Origin: Psychroflexus maritimus
GTDB taxonomy: Bacteria > Bacteroidota > Bacteroidia > Flavobacteriales > Flavobacteriaceae
Reading direction: 5' to 3'
Assembly: GCF_011089875.1 (NCBI RefSeq)
Contig: NZ_JAANAS010000013.1
Location: 24,620 to 88,619 of the forward strand
DNA: 64,000 bases
The translations under genes were made by a program, and so were the position numbers. Under the pieces are notes generated by a model, which was not told where the DNA came from, did not search any database, and was given only the letters and a program-made list of their open reading frames with translations. Shown in pieces: positions 43,650 to 54,464 of the stretch (position 1 is its first letter; each line of letters starts with the position of its first letter).

Positions 43650-45002
43650 ATGCAAAGTTTAATTCAAAAATACAATGTGCCAGGGCCAAGATACACCAGC
43701 TATCCTACCGTTCCTTTTTGGGATGAAGCTAGTTTTTCTGTACAGAAATGGATAAAGAGTCTTAATCATCCTGCTTATAAAAATGACCCCATAAGTCTTT
43801 ATATTCATTTACCTTTCTGTGAAAGTTTGTGCACTTTTTGTGCGTGTAATAAACGCATAACCAAACAACACAGTGTTGAGCAACCTTATATTGAAGCGGT
43901 TTTAAAGGAATGGAAAATGTACGTTTCAATTTTGGGTGAAATTCCTGTAATTGAAGAAATTCACCTTGGTGGCGGAACACCTACTTTTTTTTCTTCAGAA
44001 CATTTAAAAATGCTTATTGAAGGTATTTTTGAACATGCCACTAAAGCAGAAAACCACGAGTTTAGTTTTGAAGGTCATCCAAATAACACCACAAAAGAAC
44101 AATTACAAACACTTTATAGCTTAGGATTTAGAAGAGTTAGCTTTGGTATTCAAGATTATAATTTTAAGGTTCAAAAAGCCATTCATCGAATTCAGCCTTT
44201 TGAAAATGTTGAAAAAGTTACAAGTTGGGCTAGAAACATTGGCTATACGTCTATTGGTCATGATTTAATTTTTGGTTTGCCTTTTCAAGGTTTAGAAGAT
44301 GTTGATTATACCATAAAACAAACCAATTATCTTCAGCCTGACCGCATAGCTTTTTACAGTTATGCTCACACACCGTGGATTAAAGGAAATGGACAACGCG
44401 GCTTTGATGAAGCAGATTTACCTTCAGCAGAATTAAAAAGAAAGCAATACGAGTTAGGGAAAAACGCCCTTGAAAATGCAGGCTATGAAGAAGTAGGAAT
44501 GGACCACTTTGCCTTGAAAAGCGACCAATTAATCCATAGCCAAAAAAAAGGTGATTTGCATAGAAATTTTATGGGTTATACCACTACAAAAGCAAAAAAA
44601 ATGATAGGACTTGGTGTGTCTTCTATTAGCGATTCTTGGTTTGGTTTCGCACAAAATGAAAAAGAGTTAAACTTGTATTATCAGCGAATAAGTCAAGGGC
44701 AATTACCTGTATTTCGAGGACATGATTTAACGGAAGAAGATTTAATTATTAGACAACATATTCTTAATTTGATGTGTAATTTTGAAACTACTTGGAGTGA
44801 AGATGAAAATTACGTTTCAGATTTAAAGAATATTTTAATAGAATTATCTGAAATGGCTAACGATAATTTAGTAATTTTAAGCAAAAATAATATTAAAGTA
44901 ACCACTAAAGGAAAAGCCTTTATAAGAAATATTTGTATGGCATTTGATTTACGATTAAAAGCAAACAAACCTGAACAACGCTTATTTTCAATGACCATTT
45001 AA
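43650..45002 (+). CDS. hemN: Oxygen-independent coproporphyrinogen III oxidase
   Basis: The 450-residue product begins QKYNVPGPRYTSYPTVPFW, the HemN start. It has the radical-SAM cluster motif FCESLCTFCACNK (CX3CX2CXC), then HLGGGTPTFFSSEHL and FEGHPNNTTKEQL. The C-terminal HemN domain contains YEEVGMDHFAL and MGYTTTKAKKMIGLGVSSIS. HemN oxidatively decarboxylates coproporphyrinogen III to protoporphyrinogen IX without oxygen, in haem synthesis. A -7-like TATTTTTG lies at 43623-43630, just before the gene. Confidence 0.93.
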   Translation: MQSLIQKYNVPGPRYTSYPTVPFWDEASFSVQKWIKSLNHPAYKNDPISLYIHLPFCESLCTFCACNKRITKQHSVEQPYIEAVLKEWKMYVSILGEIPVIEEIHLGGGTPTFFSSEHLKMLIEGIFEHATKAENHEFSFEGHPNNTTKEQLQTLYSLGFRRVSFGIQDYNFKVQKAIHRIQPFENVEKVTSWARNIGYTSIGHDLIFGLPFQGLEDVDYTIKQTNYLQPDRIAFYSYAHTPWIKGNGQRGFDEADLPSAELKRKQYELGKNALENAGYEEVGMDHFALKSDQLIHSQKKGDLHRNFMGYTTTKAKKMIGLGVSSISDSWFGFAQNEKELNLYYQRISQGQLPVFRGHDLTEEDLIIRQHILNLMCNFETTWSEDENYVSDLKNILIELSEMANDNLVILSKNNIKVTTKGKAFIRNICMAFDLRLKANKPEQRLFSMTI

Positions 45003-45021
45003 CCTTTAAAAACTATATAAG

Positions 45022-45858
45022 ATGATTAAGAATATTTTAGTTCCCGTAGATTTTTCAAAGCCCGCAGAAAATGCGCTTAAAGTGGCTGTACAATTAGCTA
45101 AAAAAAATGATGCTAAAATTACTGTTTTGCACGTTATTGAATTAGCAGAATCTCTTTTTGGTACAGAACAATTTAATGTTGATGATGAGCAGATTCTGTT
45201 TTTTATGAAAGTGGCAAAGAAAAAATTTGATAAGTTCTTGCAAAAAGATTACCTAGAAGGCGTAGATTTTATTGATGTTGTTGATGTTGGACCAGCCTCT
45301 TATGTAATTAGTGAAAACATTGAAAAACAAAATGCAGATTTAGTTTTGATGGGGTCAACAGGCGCAAGCGGTTTACAAGAAGTCTTGATTGGTTCTAACA
45401 CTGAAAAGATTGTGAGAAGGTCTGAGGTTCCTGTTTTAGTTGTGAAAAAGGAAATGAAGGAATTTGCTATCAAAAACGTCATTTTTGCTTCAAACTTTGA
45501 AATGGAAAGTATAGAAGCTTTTAAAAAAGCTAAAGTATTTGCTGATAGTTTTGATGCCAAAATGGAACTTTTATATGTAAACTTACCAGGTAATCAGTTT
45601 TATAGCACAGAAGAAATTAGAGAACAAATGAGGTCTTTCTTAAATGAAGTGCAAGTTCCTTTTAGCCGTGATCATATAATTATTCATAACGATTACACCA
45701 TAGAATTAGGTGTCCTAAATGCTGCTAAAGATGCTAAGTCGGATTTAATAGCTATGCCAACTCATGGAAGAAGAGGCCTTTCTCATTTCTTTAATGGAAG
45801 CATAGGCGAGGATGTGGTGAATCATTCTACATTACCCGTAATCACTTTTAAGATTTAG
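45022..45858 (+). CDS. Tandem universal stress protein
   Basis: The 278-residue product has two Usp domains (about 1-140 and 145-278). The first starts MIKNILVPVDFSKPAENAL. Both have the ATP-binding loop: MGSTGASGLQEVLIGSNTE in the first and MPTHGRRGLSHFFNGSIGE in the second. Each ends in the usual PVLVV/PVITF strand. It is probably an ATP-binding stress protein. It lies 19 bp after hemN and may be co-transcribed. A strong terminator follows. Confidence 0.92.
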   Translation: MIKNILVPVDFSKPAENALKVAVQLAKKNDAKITVLHVIELAESLFGTEQFNVDDEQILFFMKVAKKKFDKFLQKDYLEGVDFIDVVDVGPASYVISENIEKQNADLVLMGSTGASGLQEVLIGSNTEKIVRRSEVPVLVVKKEMKEFAIKNVIFASNFEMESIEAFKKAKVFADSFDAKMELLYVNLPGNQFYSTEEIREQMRSFLNEVQVPFSRDHIIIHNDYTIELGVLNAAKDAKSDLIAMPTHGRRGLSHFFNGSIGEDVVNHSTLPVITFKI

Positions 45859-45877
45859 TAATTTCAATTTAATTATA

Positions 45878-45913
45878 TAAACCAGGGCTTAACAAGCTTT
45901 GGTTTATTTTTTT
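45878..45913 (+). terminator. Intrinsic terminator after hemN-usp
   Basis: A 13-bp stem (45878-45890 with 45894-45906, including two G-U pairs) with a 3-nt loop is followed by seven T. It starts 19 nt past the stop. Confidence 0.85.
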
Positions 45914-46002
45914 AATTTATACAACCAAATAAATTGATTAATTCTGCAACAGAACTAACTAATCTTAACTAAATTGTTGAAATTTGAATAAAATATTGAA
46001 GT

Positions 46003-46839
46003 ATGAACTATATCACAACTAAAGATTTCCAAAAAGGTAATCCAATTAAATTAGCTTATCAAGATTTTGGTGAAGGCCAACCCCTTGTTTTTATTCATGG
46101 CTGGCCATTAAGTCAAAGAATGTGGGAATATCAAATTCCTTTTTTTGTGAATAAATCTTATCGCGTTATTACCTATGATAGAAGAGGTTTTGGGCAATCT
46201 GATCAACCTTGGAAAGGCTACGATTACAACAAAATGGCTTCCGATTTAAATGAACTTTTGGAGCAATTAGATTTATCTAACGTAATTCTTGTTGGTTTTT
46301 CTATGGGTGGAGGAGAAGTAACTCGCTTTATTAGTAATTACGGCAGTAAACGTATAGCTAAAGCGGTATTGATGTCTTCTATAGCTCCATTTTTACTCGA
46401 AACAGATACTAATCCTAATGGTGTAGATGCATCAGTTTTTGAGGGAATGAAGCAAGGAATTAGTAAGGATCGAGCCGATTTCTTTAAAGGTTTTGGAAGA
46501 AATTTTGTTAACCTTGAAAAGAATAAAGACCGTGTTAGCGAAGCACAAGTTGAATTGAATTGGAACATCGCTCTTTCGGCTTCTAGAAAAGCAACTCTAG
46601 ATTGTGTGGATGCTTTTGGAAAAACTGATTTACGAAAGGATTGCCAATCAATAGGTATTCCAACGCTTATCCTTCATGGTGATGACGACGCTATTGTGCC
46701 TTTTGAAGTTGCTGGTAAAAAGGCTCATCAACTAATTGAAGGTGCAGAATTAAAAATTATAAAAGGCGCTCCTCACGGACTTACTTTTACGCATCATGAA
46801 GAAGTAAATGAGGCGCTACTTAGCTTTATTAAAAAATAA
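46003..46839 (+). CDS. Alpha/beta hydrolase (chloroperoxidase-like)
   Basis: The 278-residue product has the alpha/beta-hydrolase core: FIHGWPLSQRMW (oxyanion side), nucleophile elbow ILVGFSMGGGEVTRF, catalytic Asp in LHGDDDAIVPF, and catalytic His in APHGLTF. The pattern GFSMGGGE and YDRRGFGQSDQPWKGYDY matches the non-haem chloroperoxidase / arylesterase group. The natural substrate is unknown. Expressed alone, ending at the bidirectional terminator at 46855-46900. Confidence 0.88.
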   Translation: MNYITTKDFQKGNPIKLAYQDFGEGQPLVFIHGWPLSQRMWEYQIPFFVNKSYRVITYDRRGFGQSDQPWKGYDYNKMASDLNELLEQLDLSNVILVGFSMGGGEVTRFISNYGSKRIAKAVLMSSIAPFLLETDTNPNGVDASVFEGMKQGISKDRADFFKGFGRNFVNLEKNKDRVSEAQVELNWNIALSASRKATLDCVDAFGKTDLRKDCQSIGIPTLILHGDDDAIVPFEVAGKKAHQLIEGAELKIIKGAPHGLTFTHHEEVNEALLSFIKK

Positions 46840-46854
46840 GCCCAGTTTAAAACT

Positions 46855-46900
46855 AAAAAAGTCCCCACTCAAAAATACAATTTGAACTGAGGACTTTTTT
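46855..46900. terminator. Bidirectional terminator between hydrolase and ybaB
   Basis: AAAAAAGTCC (46855-46864) pairs with GGACTTTTTT (46891-46900), with inner partial pairing of CACTCAAA with TTTGAACTG. T tracts exist in both directions, serving the convergent hydrolase and ybaB genes. Confidence 0.75.
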
Positions 46901-46991
46901 GTATTAACGCCAGATTTTTTGTAAAAGTGAACAGGCTCAAAAGTGCTTATTTTTAAAATTCATGCACTAAGTTTCCTGAACTCACAAGCAC

Positions 46992-47300
46992 TTAAAATGG
47001 CATGTTTGGCATGCCTTCTTTGGCAATAGCTCCTAATTCTGCCTCTTGAGTTTCAGTAGCTCTTTTGATGGCTTTGTTTAGTGTTAAAATCAAATAGTCT
47101 TCTAATTGTTCTTTGTCTTCTAAGAGTTGATCACTAATTTCAATCGATTTGATTTCTCGATTGGCAGTAATGTTTACTTTTAACAAATCGTCATTCGATT
47201 TCTCTTCTAAACTTACATGGTCTAGTTGCTTTTTGGCTTCTTCAACTTTAGCTTGGGTTTCTTTGATTTTATTCATCATACCCATCATATCTCCAAACAT
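46992..47300 (-). CDS. ybaB: YbaB/EbfC nucleoid-associated protein
   Basis: The 102-residue product starts [20 protein letters not shown]. The central strand [21 protein letters not shown] leads to a helical end, [18 protein letters not shown]. This fits YbaB, a dimeric DNA-binding protein that bridges DNA. The C terminus lacks the usual longer Gly/Met tail but GMPNMPF is present. In many bacteria it is next to dnaX/recR; here its neighbour is the nitronate monooxygenase gene. Confidence 0.92.
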   Translation of the reverse strand: MFGDMMGMMNKIKETQAKVEEAKKQLDHVSLEEKSNDDLLKVNITANREIKSIEISDQLLEDKEQLEDYLILTLNKAIKRATETQEAELGAIAKEGMPNMPF

Positions 47301-47354
47301 ATTTTTTGTTTTAATTAAAATTTCGATTTATTTAATTTGAAAAAATCAGTATTA

Positions 47355-48299
47355 TTACAATTTACTAACTTGCTTTTTAGCTTCTTCAAATTCCTTTAAA
47401 ATACTTTTTACTATATCTTCAGCTGGCAAAATATCATCAATAAGTCCAGATATTTGGCCAATTTCAAGCTCACCTTGTTCAAGATCACCTTCAAACATTC
47501 CTTTTTTTGCTCTTGCTCTTCCTAAGAGTTCTTTTAATTCTTCAACACTTGGCGCTTTTTGATAAAGTGTTTCAATATCTTGATAAAATTTATTTTTCAA
47601 TAAGCGAACTGGAGCCAATTCTTTTAGGGTTAGCTTAGTATCACCTTCCTTAGCTTTAATAACTTCATTTTTAAAATTTATATGTGATGAAGCCTCTTTA
47701 GAGGCCACAAATCGCGTACCTATTTGAACCGCTTCAGCTCCTAATATCATCGCTGCTAGCATAGCTTTTCCTGTAGCAATGCCTCCCGCTGCAATCAGAG
47801 GGATTTTAAGTTCTTTAGCTACCATAGGGATTAAAGTTAGGCTGGTGGTTTCTTCCCTACCGTTGTGTCCACCAGCTTCAAACCCTTCGGCAACCACTGC
47901 ATCAACTCCTGCCGCTTGTGCTTTTAAAGCAAATTTTACACTACTTATCACATGTACAACTTTTATTCCATGCGATTTTAAGTGGGAAGTCCATGTTTTT
48001 GGATTACCAGCTGAGGTAAAAACGATAGGTACTTTTTCATCAATGATAATTTTCATAATCTCATCAAGGTCTGGATAAAGCATGGGAACGTTAACAGCGA
48101 AGGGTTTTGAGCTTGCTTTTTTACATTTTTGAAGGTGTTCTTTCAAAATATCAGGATACATTGAGCCTGCGCCAATAATACCAAGTCCGCCAGCATTAGA
48201 AACGGCGCTTGCTAATTTCCAACCACTAGCCCAAATCATTCCTGCTTGAATGAGCGGATATTCTATACCAAATAATTCTGTAATTCTATTTTTACTCAT
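47355..48299 (-). CDS. Nitronate monooxygenase / FabK-like flavoprotein
   Basis: The 314-residue FMN-binding TIM barrel has RITELFGIEYPLIQAGMIWA at the N terminus. It also has NAGGLGIIGAGSMYPDIL, VAEGFEAGGHNGREETTSL, and IPLIAAGGIATGKAMLAAM with LGAEAVQIGTRFVASKEA. These are the FMN phosphate-site motifs of the 2-nitropropane dioxygenase/FabK superfamily. It could act on nitronates or be an enoyl reductase; the EAGGHNGR motif suits the nitronate monooxygenase group. It lies 12 bp after mnmA on the same strand. Confidence 0.85.
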   Translation of the reverse strand: MSKNRITELFGIEYPLIQAGMIWASGWKLASAVSNAGGLGIIGAGSMYPDILKEHLQKCKKASSKPFAVNVPMLYPDLDEIMKIIIDEKVPIVFTSAGNPKTWTSHLKSHGIKVVHVISSVKFALKAQAAGVDAVVAEGFEAGGHNGREETTSLTLIPMVAKELKIPLIAAGGIATGKAMLAAMILGAEAVQIGTRFVASKEASSHINFKNEVIKAKEGDTKLTLKELAPVRLLKNKFYQDIETLYQKAPSVEELKELLGRARAKKGMFEGDLEQGELEIGQISGLIDDILPAEDIVKSILKEFEEAKKQVSKL

Positions 48300-48311
48300 G
48301 AGTTAAATTTT

Positions 48312-49487
48312 TTACGCAATTACTCCAGAACCTAAAAGCTCATCGTCATCATACCAAGCTACAAATTGTCCTTCGGCAATAGCATTTTGCGGATTTTCAA
48401 AAATAACATACAATCCTTGATGCGTTAGATGAAGCTCGGCATGTTCTAATTTTTGCCGGTACCTAATTCTAGCGGCCACTTTCATTTTTTCGCCTATAGC
48501 TAGCGCTAAGTCTGTTCTTACCCAGTGAACTTCATGTGGTTTTACTAATAAACCTCTTCGTTTAAGTCCTGGGTGTTGTTTGCTTTGACCAACATAAATA
48601 GTATTGGTCTCAACATCCGTATCAATAACAAATAGAGGCAAAGGAGTTCCACCAACAGCCAGTCCTTTTCTTTGTCCTTTAGTAAAAAAATGTGCTCCGT
48701 TGTGTTCGCCTACTTTTTTTCCATCCGCTGCTTGGTAGTTATACTTATGGCTTAATTTTTCCAATTCAGAATTAGCTTCTATAGGTTTTTTGTATATTGA
48801 TGAGTTCGCATCAATTTCAATAATATCTCCCTGCTTGGGCTGTAACTTTTGTTGAAGAAAATCTGGAAGCCTAACTTTTCCAATAAAGCATAAACCTTGA
48901 GAATCTTTTTTATTTGCTGTAATTAAATTTTGTTCAGTTGCAATTCTTCTTACATCCTCTTTCTGAAGATTACCTACCGGGAATAAGATTTTAGCTAGTT
49001 GATTTTGAGAAACTTGACATAGAAAATAAGATTGATCTTTGTTGTTATCTAAGCCAGCTTTTAGTTGATAAATTGTTTTTCCTTCTTTTTCAAAAGAAGA
49101 TTTTCTGCAATAATGCCCAGTGGCTACGTAATCGGCTCCCAGGTTTTCAGCAATTTTCAGAAAAACATCAAATTTAATTTCGCGATTGCAGAGTACATCA
49201 GGATTAGGTGTTCTTCCTTCTTGATATTCATTAAACATATAATCTACAATTTTTTCTTTGTAGGCTTTGCTTAAATCTACAGTTTGAAAAGGAATGCCTA
49301 GTTTTTCTGCAACTAACATAGCATCGTTAGAATCTTCAAGCCAAGGACATTCATCACTAATGGTTACCGAGTCATCGTGCCAATTCTTCATGAATAGTCC
49401 AATAACGTCATACCCCATTTCTTTACACAAATAAGCGGTAACACTGGAGTCAACCCCTCCGCTTAATCCCACTACAACTCGTTTCAT
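48312..49487 (-). CDS. mnmA: tRNA 2-thiouridine(34) synthase MnmA
   Basis: The product has 391 residues from the ATG at 49487 (the frame opens at 49499). It has the PP-loop [18 protein letters not shown], the catalytic Cys region [10 protein letters not shown], the second Cys [13 protein letters not shown], and the C-terminal MnmA segment [19 protein letters not shown] [19 protein letters not shown]. It adds sulfur to C2 of the wobble uridine of Lys, Glu and Gln tRNAs in the cytoplasm. It is first in an apparent operon with the nitronate-monooxygenase gene. Confidence 0.95.
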   Translation of the reverse strand: MKRVVVGLSGGVDSSVTAYLCKEMGYDVIGLFMKNWHDDSVTISDECPWLEDSNDAMLVAEKLGIPFQTVDLSKAYKEKIVDYMFNEYQEGRTPNPDVLCNREIKFDVFLKIAENLGADYVATGHYCRKSSFEKEGKTIYQLKAGLDNNKDQSYFLCQVSQNQLAKILFPVGNLQKEDVRRIATEQNLITANKKDSQGLCFIGKVRLPDFLQQKLQPKQGDIIEIDANSSIYKKPIEANSELEKLSHKYNYQAADGKKVGEHNGAHFFTKGQRKGLAVGGTPLPLFVIDTDVETNTIYVGQSKQHPGLKRRGLLVKPHEVHWVRTDLALAIGEKMKVAARIRYRQKLEHAELHLTHQGLYVIFENPQNAIAEGQFVAWYDDDELLGSGVIA

Positions 49488-49507
49488 TAATTCTTTCAAT
49501 TTAACTG

Positions 49508-49515
49508 CAAAAATA
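49508..49515 (-). promoter_or_regulatory. -7 box (TATTTTTG) of mnmA
   Basis: The minus strand reads TATTTTTG at 49515-49508, 20 nt before the ATG at 49487. It supports the shorter MnmA start. No -33 TTTG is evident. Confidence 0.4.
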
Positions 49516-49690
49516 AGCTTTTTCTTAGGTTTTGTAAATTGTTTTTAAGTTCGATTTATGTTTCTTACCTATGCTGAAATAAGAATTGTTGATAAGGTAA
49601 ATCTTGAAAAAGTAGTCTAAATTAGAAAGCTACTTTAGACTTTTAATCATAATTTTAACTCGATTAAACGATAGAAAATCTAGTTACAAC

Positions 49691-49725
49691 TTTGTTTTAA
49701 AAACGAAAGAAAATTAGTATTTTTG
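49691..49725 (+). promoter_or_regulatory. Candidate promoter of parE
   Basis: TTTG (49691-49694) is followed after 23 nt by TATTTTTG (49718-49725), 35 nt before the parE ATG. The spacer is slightly long for the consensus. Confidence 0.4.
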
Positions 49726-49760
49726 ATTAAAATTAGTATCTTTCCGCATCATTTAAATTT

Positions 49761-51638
49761 ATGGCAGAACAAACAAAGTACACTGAAGATAATATCAAGT
49801 CATTAGACTGGAAAGAGCATATTAGAATGCGACCAGGAATGTATATTGGTAAGCTTGGCGATGGTTCTAGTGCCGATGATGGCATTTATATTTTGTTAAA
49901 AGAAGTCCTTGATAATTCTATTGATGAATTTGTGATGGGGGCTGGTAAAACCATTGAGATTTCTATTCAAAATAACCGAGTAATTGTTCGTGATTATGGT
50001 AGAGGCATTCCGTTAGGAAAAGTAGTTGATGTTGTTTCTAAGATGAATACTGGAGGAAAATATGATACCAAAGCCTTTAAAAAATCGGTAGGTTTAAACG
50101 GAGTAGGTACCAAGGCAGTAAATGCTTTGTCTAATTATTTTAGGGTAGAATCTACTCGTGACGGTAAATCGGTTGCTGCAGAATTTGAAATGGGCAATCT
50201 TGTGAATGAAGAAAAGCTAGATGAAACTTCACGAAGAAAAGGAACCAAAGTAACTTTTACCCCAGATGAGGTCATCTTTAAAAAGTACAAGTTCCGAATG
50301 GAATACATTGAACGTATGATTAAAAACTACGTTTATTTGAATCCAGGATTAACCATTATGCTGAATGGTGAAAAATTTTATTCGGAAGAAGGGCTGAAAG
50401 ATTTGTTGGGTGATGGAATTAATGAGGAAGACCGACTTTTCCCAATTATTCACTTAAGAGGCGATGATATTGAAGTGGCTTTAACCTATAGTAAATCGCA
50501 ATATTCAGAAGAATATCATTCTTTTGTTAATGGACAACATACCACGCAAGGAGGAACTCATTTAACGGCTTTTAAAGAGGCTATTGTAAAAACTGTTCGA
50601 GAATTTTTTGGTAAGAATTACGAGCCTAGCGATATTCGGAAGTCTATTTCTTCCGCAATTTCCATCAAAGTAATGGAGCCAGTTTTTGAAAGTCAGACTA
50701 AAACCAAACTTGGATCTACCGATATGGGGGGAGATAAGCCCACAGTTAGAACCTTTATCCTTGATTTTGTAAAGCGTAACCTTGATAATTACTTACATAA
50801 AAACACAGAAACCGCAGCAAAGCTTCAGCGAAAAATATTACAAGCAGAACGCGAGCGTAAAGATTTATCGGGCATCCGAAAATTAGCAAGAGAGCGCGCT
50901 AAAAAAGCAAGCCTACACAATAAAAAACTCCGAGATTGTAGGATTCATTTAGGCGATGTTAAAAAGGAAGCTTACTTAGATACCACCCTTTTTATTACCG
51001 AGGGAGATTCAGCTAGCGGTAGTATTACAAAATCTAGAAATGTTAATACTCAAGCTGTTTTTAGCTTAAAAGGTAAACCCCTAAATTCATTTGGATTAAG
51101 TAAGAAAATAGTTTATGAAAACGAAGAGTTTAATCTTTTGCAAGCCGCCTTAAATATTGAAGATTCATTAGAAGACCTTCGTTATAATAATATTGTAATT
51201 GCCACCGATGCCGATGTAGATGGTATGCATATTCGACTTTTAATAATTACGTTTTTTCTTCAGTTTTTTCCTGAATTGATTAGAAATGGACATTTATATA
51301 TTCTTCAAACCCCTTTGTTTAGGGTAAGAAATAAAAAAGAAACTATTTATTGTTATTCTGAAGAAGAACGAAGAAATGCAATAAAAAAACTTACTGGAAA
51401 ACCAGAAATTACCCGATTTAAAGGATTAGGTGAAATTTCACCAGACGAATTTAAACACTTTATTGGTGATGATATTCGGCTTGACCCTGTAATGCTAGAT
51501 AAAGAAAAAACCATAGAGGAGTTACTTACTTTTTATATGGGAAAAAATACCCCAGACCGACAAGAATTTATTATTGATAATTTAAGGCTAGAGGTTGATT
51601 TAGTAGAAGAGATAGAAGATGAGATTAACAAATCATAA
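49761..51638 (+). CDS. parE: DNA topoisomerase IV subunit B (type IIA, GyrB/ParE)
   Basis: The 625-residue product has a GHKL ATPase domain: [46 protein letters not shown] and [13 protein letters not shown]. The TOPRIM segment includes [20 protein letters not shown] and [15 protein letters not shown]. The length is that of ParE rather than a long GyrB. It sits with the matching A subunit 137 bp downstream. Together they decatenate daughter chromosomes. In Bacteroidota the gyrase genes lie elsewhere, so topoisomerase IV is the better call. Confidence 0.92.
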   Translation: MAEQTKYTEDNIKSLDWKEHIRMRPGMYIGKLGDGSSADDGIYILLKEVLDNSIDEFVMGAGKTIEISIQNNRVIVRDYGRGIPLGKVVDVVSKMNTGGKYDTKAFKKSVGLNGVGTKAVNALSNYFRVESTRDGKSVAAEFEMGNLVNEEKLDETSRRKGTKVTFTPDEVIFKKYKFRMEYIERMIKNYVYLNPGLTIMLNGEKFYSEEGLKDLLGDGINEEDRLFPIIHLRGDDIEVALTYSKSQYSEEYHSFVNGQHTTQGGTHLTAFKEAIVKTVREFFGKNYEPSDIRKSISSAISIKVMEPVFESQTKTKLGSTDMGGDKPTVRTFILDFVKRNLDNYLHKNTETAAKLQRKILQAERERKDLSGIRKLARERAKKASLHNKKLRDCRIHLGDVKKEAYLDTTLFITEGDSASGSITKSRNVNTQAVFSLKGKPLNSFGLSKKIVYENEEFNLLQAALNIEDSLEDLRYNNIVIATDADVDGMHIRLLIITFFLQFFPELIRNGHLYILQTPLFRVRNKKETIYCYSEEERRNAIKKLTGKPEITRFKGLGEISPDEFKHFIGDDIRLDPVMLDKEKTIEELLTFYMGKNTPDRQEFIIDNLRLEVDLVEEIEDEINKS

Positions 51639-51775
51639 TGTAGTTAAAGCAATTACTTGTTTTTGTTTGCATACAAGGAAAATAGCTAGTACCTAGTACT
51701 TTTGTAAAACCTAAAAAAACAAATTTTACCAAGCAATCATTAAAAATAATTCAAGAAAATAAGCAGTCATAATTT

Positions 51776-54385
51776 ATGAGCGAAGAACAAACACCAGAAG
51801 AAAATTCTACTCCTAATGATGAATTAATCAAGGTAACTGGCATGTACCAAGATTGGTTTTTGGATTATGCTTCTTATGTAATTATGGAAAGAGCCGTTCC
51901 TGCGCTAGAAGACGGTTTTAAACCCGTACAACGTAGGATTCTTCATTCCATGAAGGATTTAGATGATGGTAGATACAACAAAGTAGCCAATATTGTTGGA
52001 CATACCATGCAATACCACCCGCATGGAGATGCCAGTATTGCGGATGCTATTGTTCAATTAGGACAAAAAGACTTGCTAATTGACGCGCAAGGAAACTGGG
52101 GAAATACCTTAACAGGCGACCGTGCAGCGGCTTCAAGATACATTGAAGCTAGGTTGTCAAAATTTGCCTTAGATGTTGTCTTTAATCCCAAAACTACGCA
52201 ATGGCAATTATCTTACGACGGTAGAAAGAAAGAGCCCGTAAATTTACCGGTTAAATTTCCTATGATTTTAGCGCAAGGCGCTGAAGGTATTGCCGTAGGT
52301 TTAAGTACACGAATCTTACCGCATAACTTTAATGAACTTATTGATGCTTCAATAAAACACTTAGAAGGTAAAAAATTCACTTTATATCCTGACTTCCCAA
52401 GTGCTGGAGTTATGGATGTGGCAGAATACAACGATGGGATGCGAGGGGGTAAAATTAGACTTCGAGCAAAAATTGAAGTTTTAGACAAAAAAACCTTAGT
52501 CATTAACGAAATTCCCTACGGCACCAATACAGGTACAATTATCGATTCTATTTTAAAAGCAAATGATAAGGGAAAAATAAAAGTTAAAAAAATTGAAGAT
52601 AATACCTCTTCACAAGTAGAGATTTTAGTTCATCTTCCTAATAATATTTCGCCCGATAAAACCATTGATGCTCTGTTTGCATTCACCCAATGCGAGACTT
52701 CAATTTCACCATTAGCTTGTGTTATTTACGAAGATAAACCACAGTTTTTACCGGTTTCTGAATTACTGAGAAAAAGTACAGACCATACCGTTCATCTCCT
52801 TAAAAGAGAGTTGGAAATTGAATTGGATGAACTAGAAGAAAAATGGCACTTTGCTTCATTAGAACGTATTTTTATTGAAAATAGAATCTACCGAGATATT
52901 GAAGATAAGGAAACCTGGGAAGAAGTTCTAAAAGCTATTGATGATGGATTAAAACCTCATATTTCACACCTAAAAAGAGCAGTTACCCAAGAGGATTTAA
53001 TTCGGTTAACAGAAATTAAAATTAAGCGAATTTCAAAATTTGACTTAGATAAGGCTCAACAAAAAATTGAAACTTTAGAGGCTGATATTGAACAAGTAAA
53101 ACATCATTTAAATCACTTAGTAGAATATTCTATTGCTCATTTTGAACGACTAAAAGCAACCTATGGAAAAGGGCGTGAGCGTAAAACAGAAATTCGACCT
53201 TTTGAGGATATTGAAGCTACAAAAGTAGTGATTAGAAATGCTAAACTATACGTGAATAGAAAGGAAGGTTTTATTGGAACTTCCTTGAAAAAAGAAGAAT
53301 ATGTAACCGATTGTTCTGATATAGATGATGTGATTTGCTTTACAGAAGATGGAACAATGATGGTTACCAAGGTGGATACCAAAACTTTCATTGGAAAAAA
53401 TATCCTGTACCTAGGAATCTTCAAAAAGAAAGATAAACGCACTATTTACAATCTAATTTATAGAGATGGTAAAAAAGGACATAATTTCATGAAACGCTTT
53501 GCTGTAACTTCAATGACTAGAAATAGAGCATACAATGTTGGTCAAGGTAAACCCGGTACCAAAGTGCTCTATTTTTCTGCTAATCCTAATGGAGAAGCAG
53601 AGTTGGTAGGCATTTACCTCAAACAAATTAAAGGCGTCAGGAAAGTAAAATTTGATTTAGATTTTTCCGATTTAAAAATTAAAGGTCGTGGGGTAAAAGG
53701 AAACCTAGTAACCAAGCAATCCATTAAAAAAATTGAGCTGAAAGAAAAAGGTGTTTCTACTTTAAAACCAAGAAAAATTTGGTTTGATGAAACTGTAAAA
53801 CGACTAAATGTTGATGAGCGTGGAGAACTTTTGGGCGCATTTAGAGGAGAAGATCGAATCTTAATCATCACGCAAGCGGGGATGGTTAAAACCATTAGAC
53901 CTGAACTAACTACTCACTTTGAAAATAACATTATTGTTATGGAAAAGTGGAATCCTAAAAAACCGATTTCTGCTGTTTATTTTGAAGGCGAAAAAGAGCG
54001 TTTCTATGTTAAACGATTCTTTGTAGAAAATGAAGAAAAGGAAGAAAATATTCTTACCGATCATAAAGATTCTTACTTAGAGGTAGTAAGTACTGATTGG
54101 ATTCCTCAAATTGATGTTCAATTCACCAAACAACGCGGTAAGGAAAGACGACCCAATGAAGTGCTTAATTTGAAAGAGTTTATTTCGGTTAAAGGAATTA
54201 ATGCTATGGGAAATCAACTTACCCCTGAAAAGGTAAATGCTATTGATTTGATTGCTCCTATTCCTTTTGAACCCGAAGAAAATCAACCCGCAAACGATGT
54301 TGATGTAGTTGACGAGGAAGAAGTTAAGTCGAATGGAAATGCACAATCGCCTAGTTTGTTTGATGAAATGGAAGAGGAAGATTAA
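51776..54385 (+). CDS. parC: DNA topoisomerase IV subunit A (ParC)
   Basis: The 869-residue product has the breakage-reunion domain with MERAVPALEDGFKPVQRRIL and the catalytic Tyr122 in AASRYIEARL. Further motifs are GDASIADAIVQLGQ and GAEGIAVGLSTRILPHN. A C-terminal beta-pinwheel-like region starts at about residue 500 (for example KKEGFIGTSLKKEEYV). The acidic tail ends SLFDEMEEED. No GyrA-box motif (QRRGGKG) is visible, favouring ParC over GyrA. It is preceded by TACTTTTG (51697-51704), so it may also have its own promoter. Confidence 0.92.
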   Translation: MSEEQTPEENSTPNDELIKVTGMYQDWFLDYASYVIMERAVPALEDGFKPVQRRILHSMKDLDDGRYNKVANIVGHTMQYHPHGDASIADAIVQLGQKDLLIDAQGNWGNTLTGDRAAASRYIEARLSKFALDVVFNPKTTQWQLSYDGRKKEPVNLPVKFPMILAQGAEGIAVGLSTRILPHNFNELIDASIKHLEGKKFTLYPDFPSAGVMDVAEYNDGMRGGKIRLRAKIEVLDKKTLVINEIPYGTNTGTIIDSILKANDKGKIKVKKIEDNTSSQVEILVHLPNNISPDKTIDALFAFTQCETSISPLACVIYEDKPQFLPVSELLRKSTDHTVHLLKRELEIELDELEEKWHFASLERIFIENRIYRDIEDKETWEEVLKAIDDGLKPHISHLKRAVTQEDLIRLTEIKIKRISKFDLDKAQQKIETLEADIEQVKHHLNHLVEYSIAHFERLKATYGKGRERKTEIRPFEDIEATKVVIRNAKLYVNRKEGFIGTSLKKEEYVTDCSDIDDVICFTEDGTMMVTKVDTKTFIGKNILYLGIFKKKDKRTIYNLIYRDGKKGHNFMKRFAVTSMTRNRAYNVGQGKPGTKVLYFSANPNGEAELVGIYLKQIKGVRKVKFDLDFSDLKIKGRGVKGNLVTKQSIKKIELKEKGVSTLKPRKIWFDETVKRLNVDERGELLGAFRGEDRILIITQAGMVKTIRPELTTHFENNIIVMEKWNPKKPISAVYFEGEKERFYVKRFFVENEEKEENILTDHKDSYLEVVSTDWIPQIDVQFTKQRGKERRPNEVLNLKEFISVKGINAMGNQLTPEKVNAIDLIAPIPFEPEENQPANDVDVVDEEEVKSNGNAQSPSLFDEMEEED

Positions 54386-54464
54386 TTTGCTTACATATTA
54401 ACGATAGCCCTATTAATTTTTACTAAATTATAAGTTGGCTAAACTTTTTGATAACTATGCACAC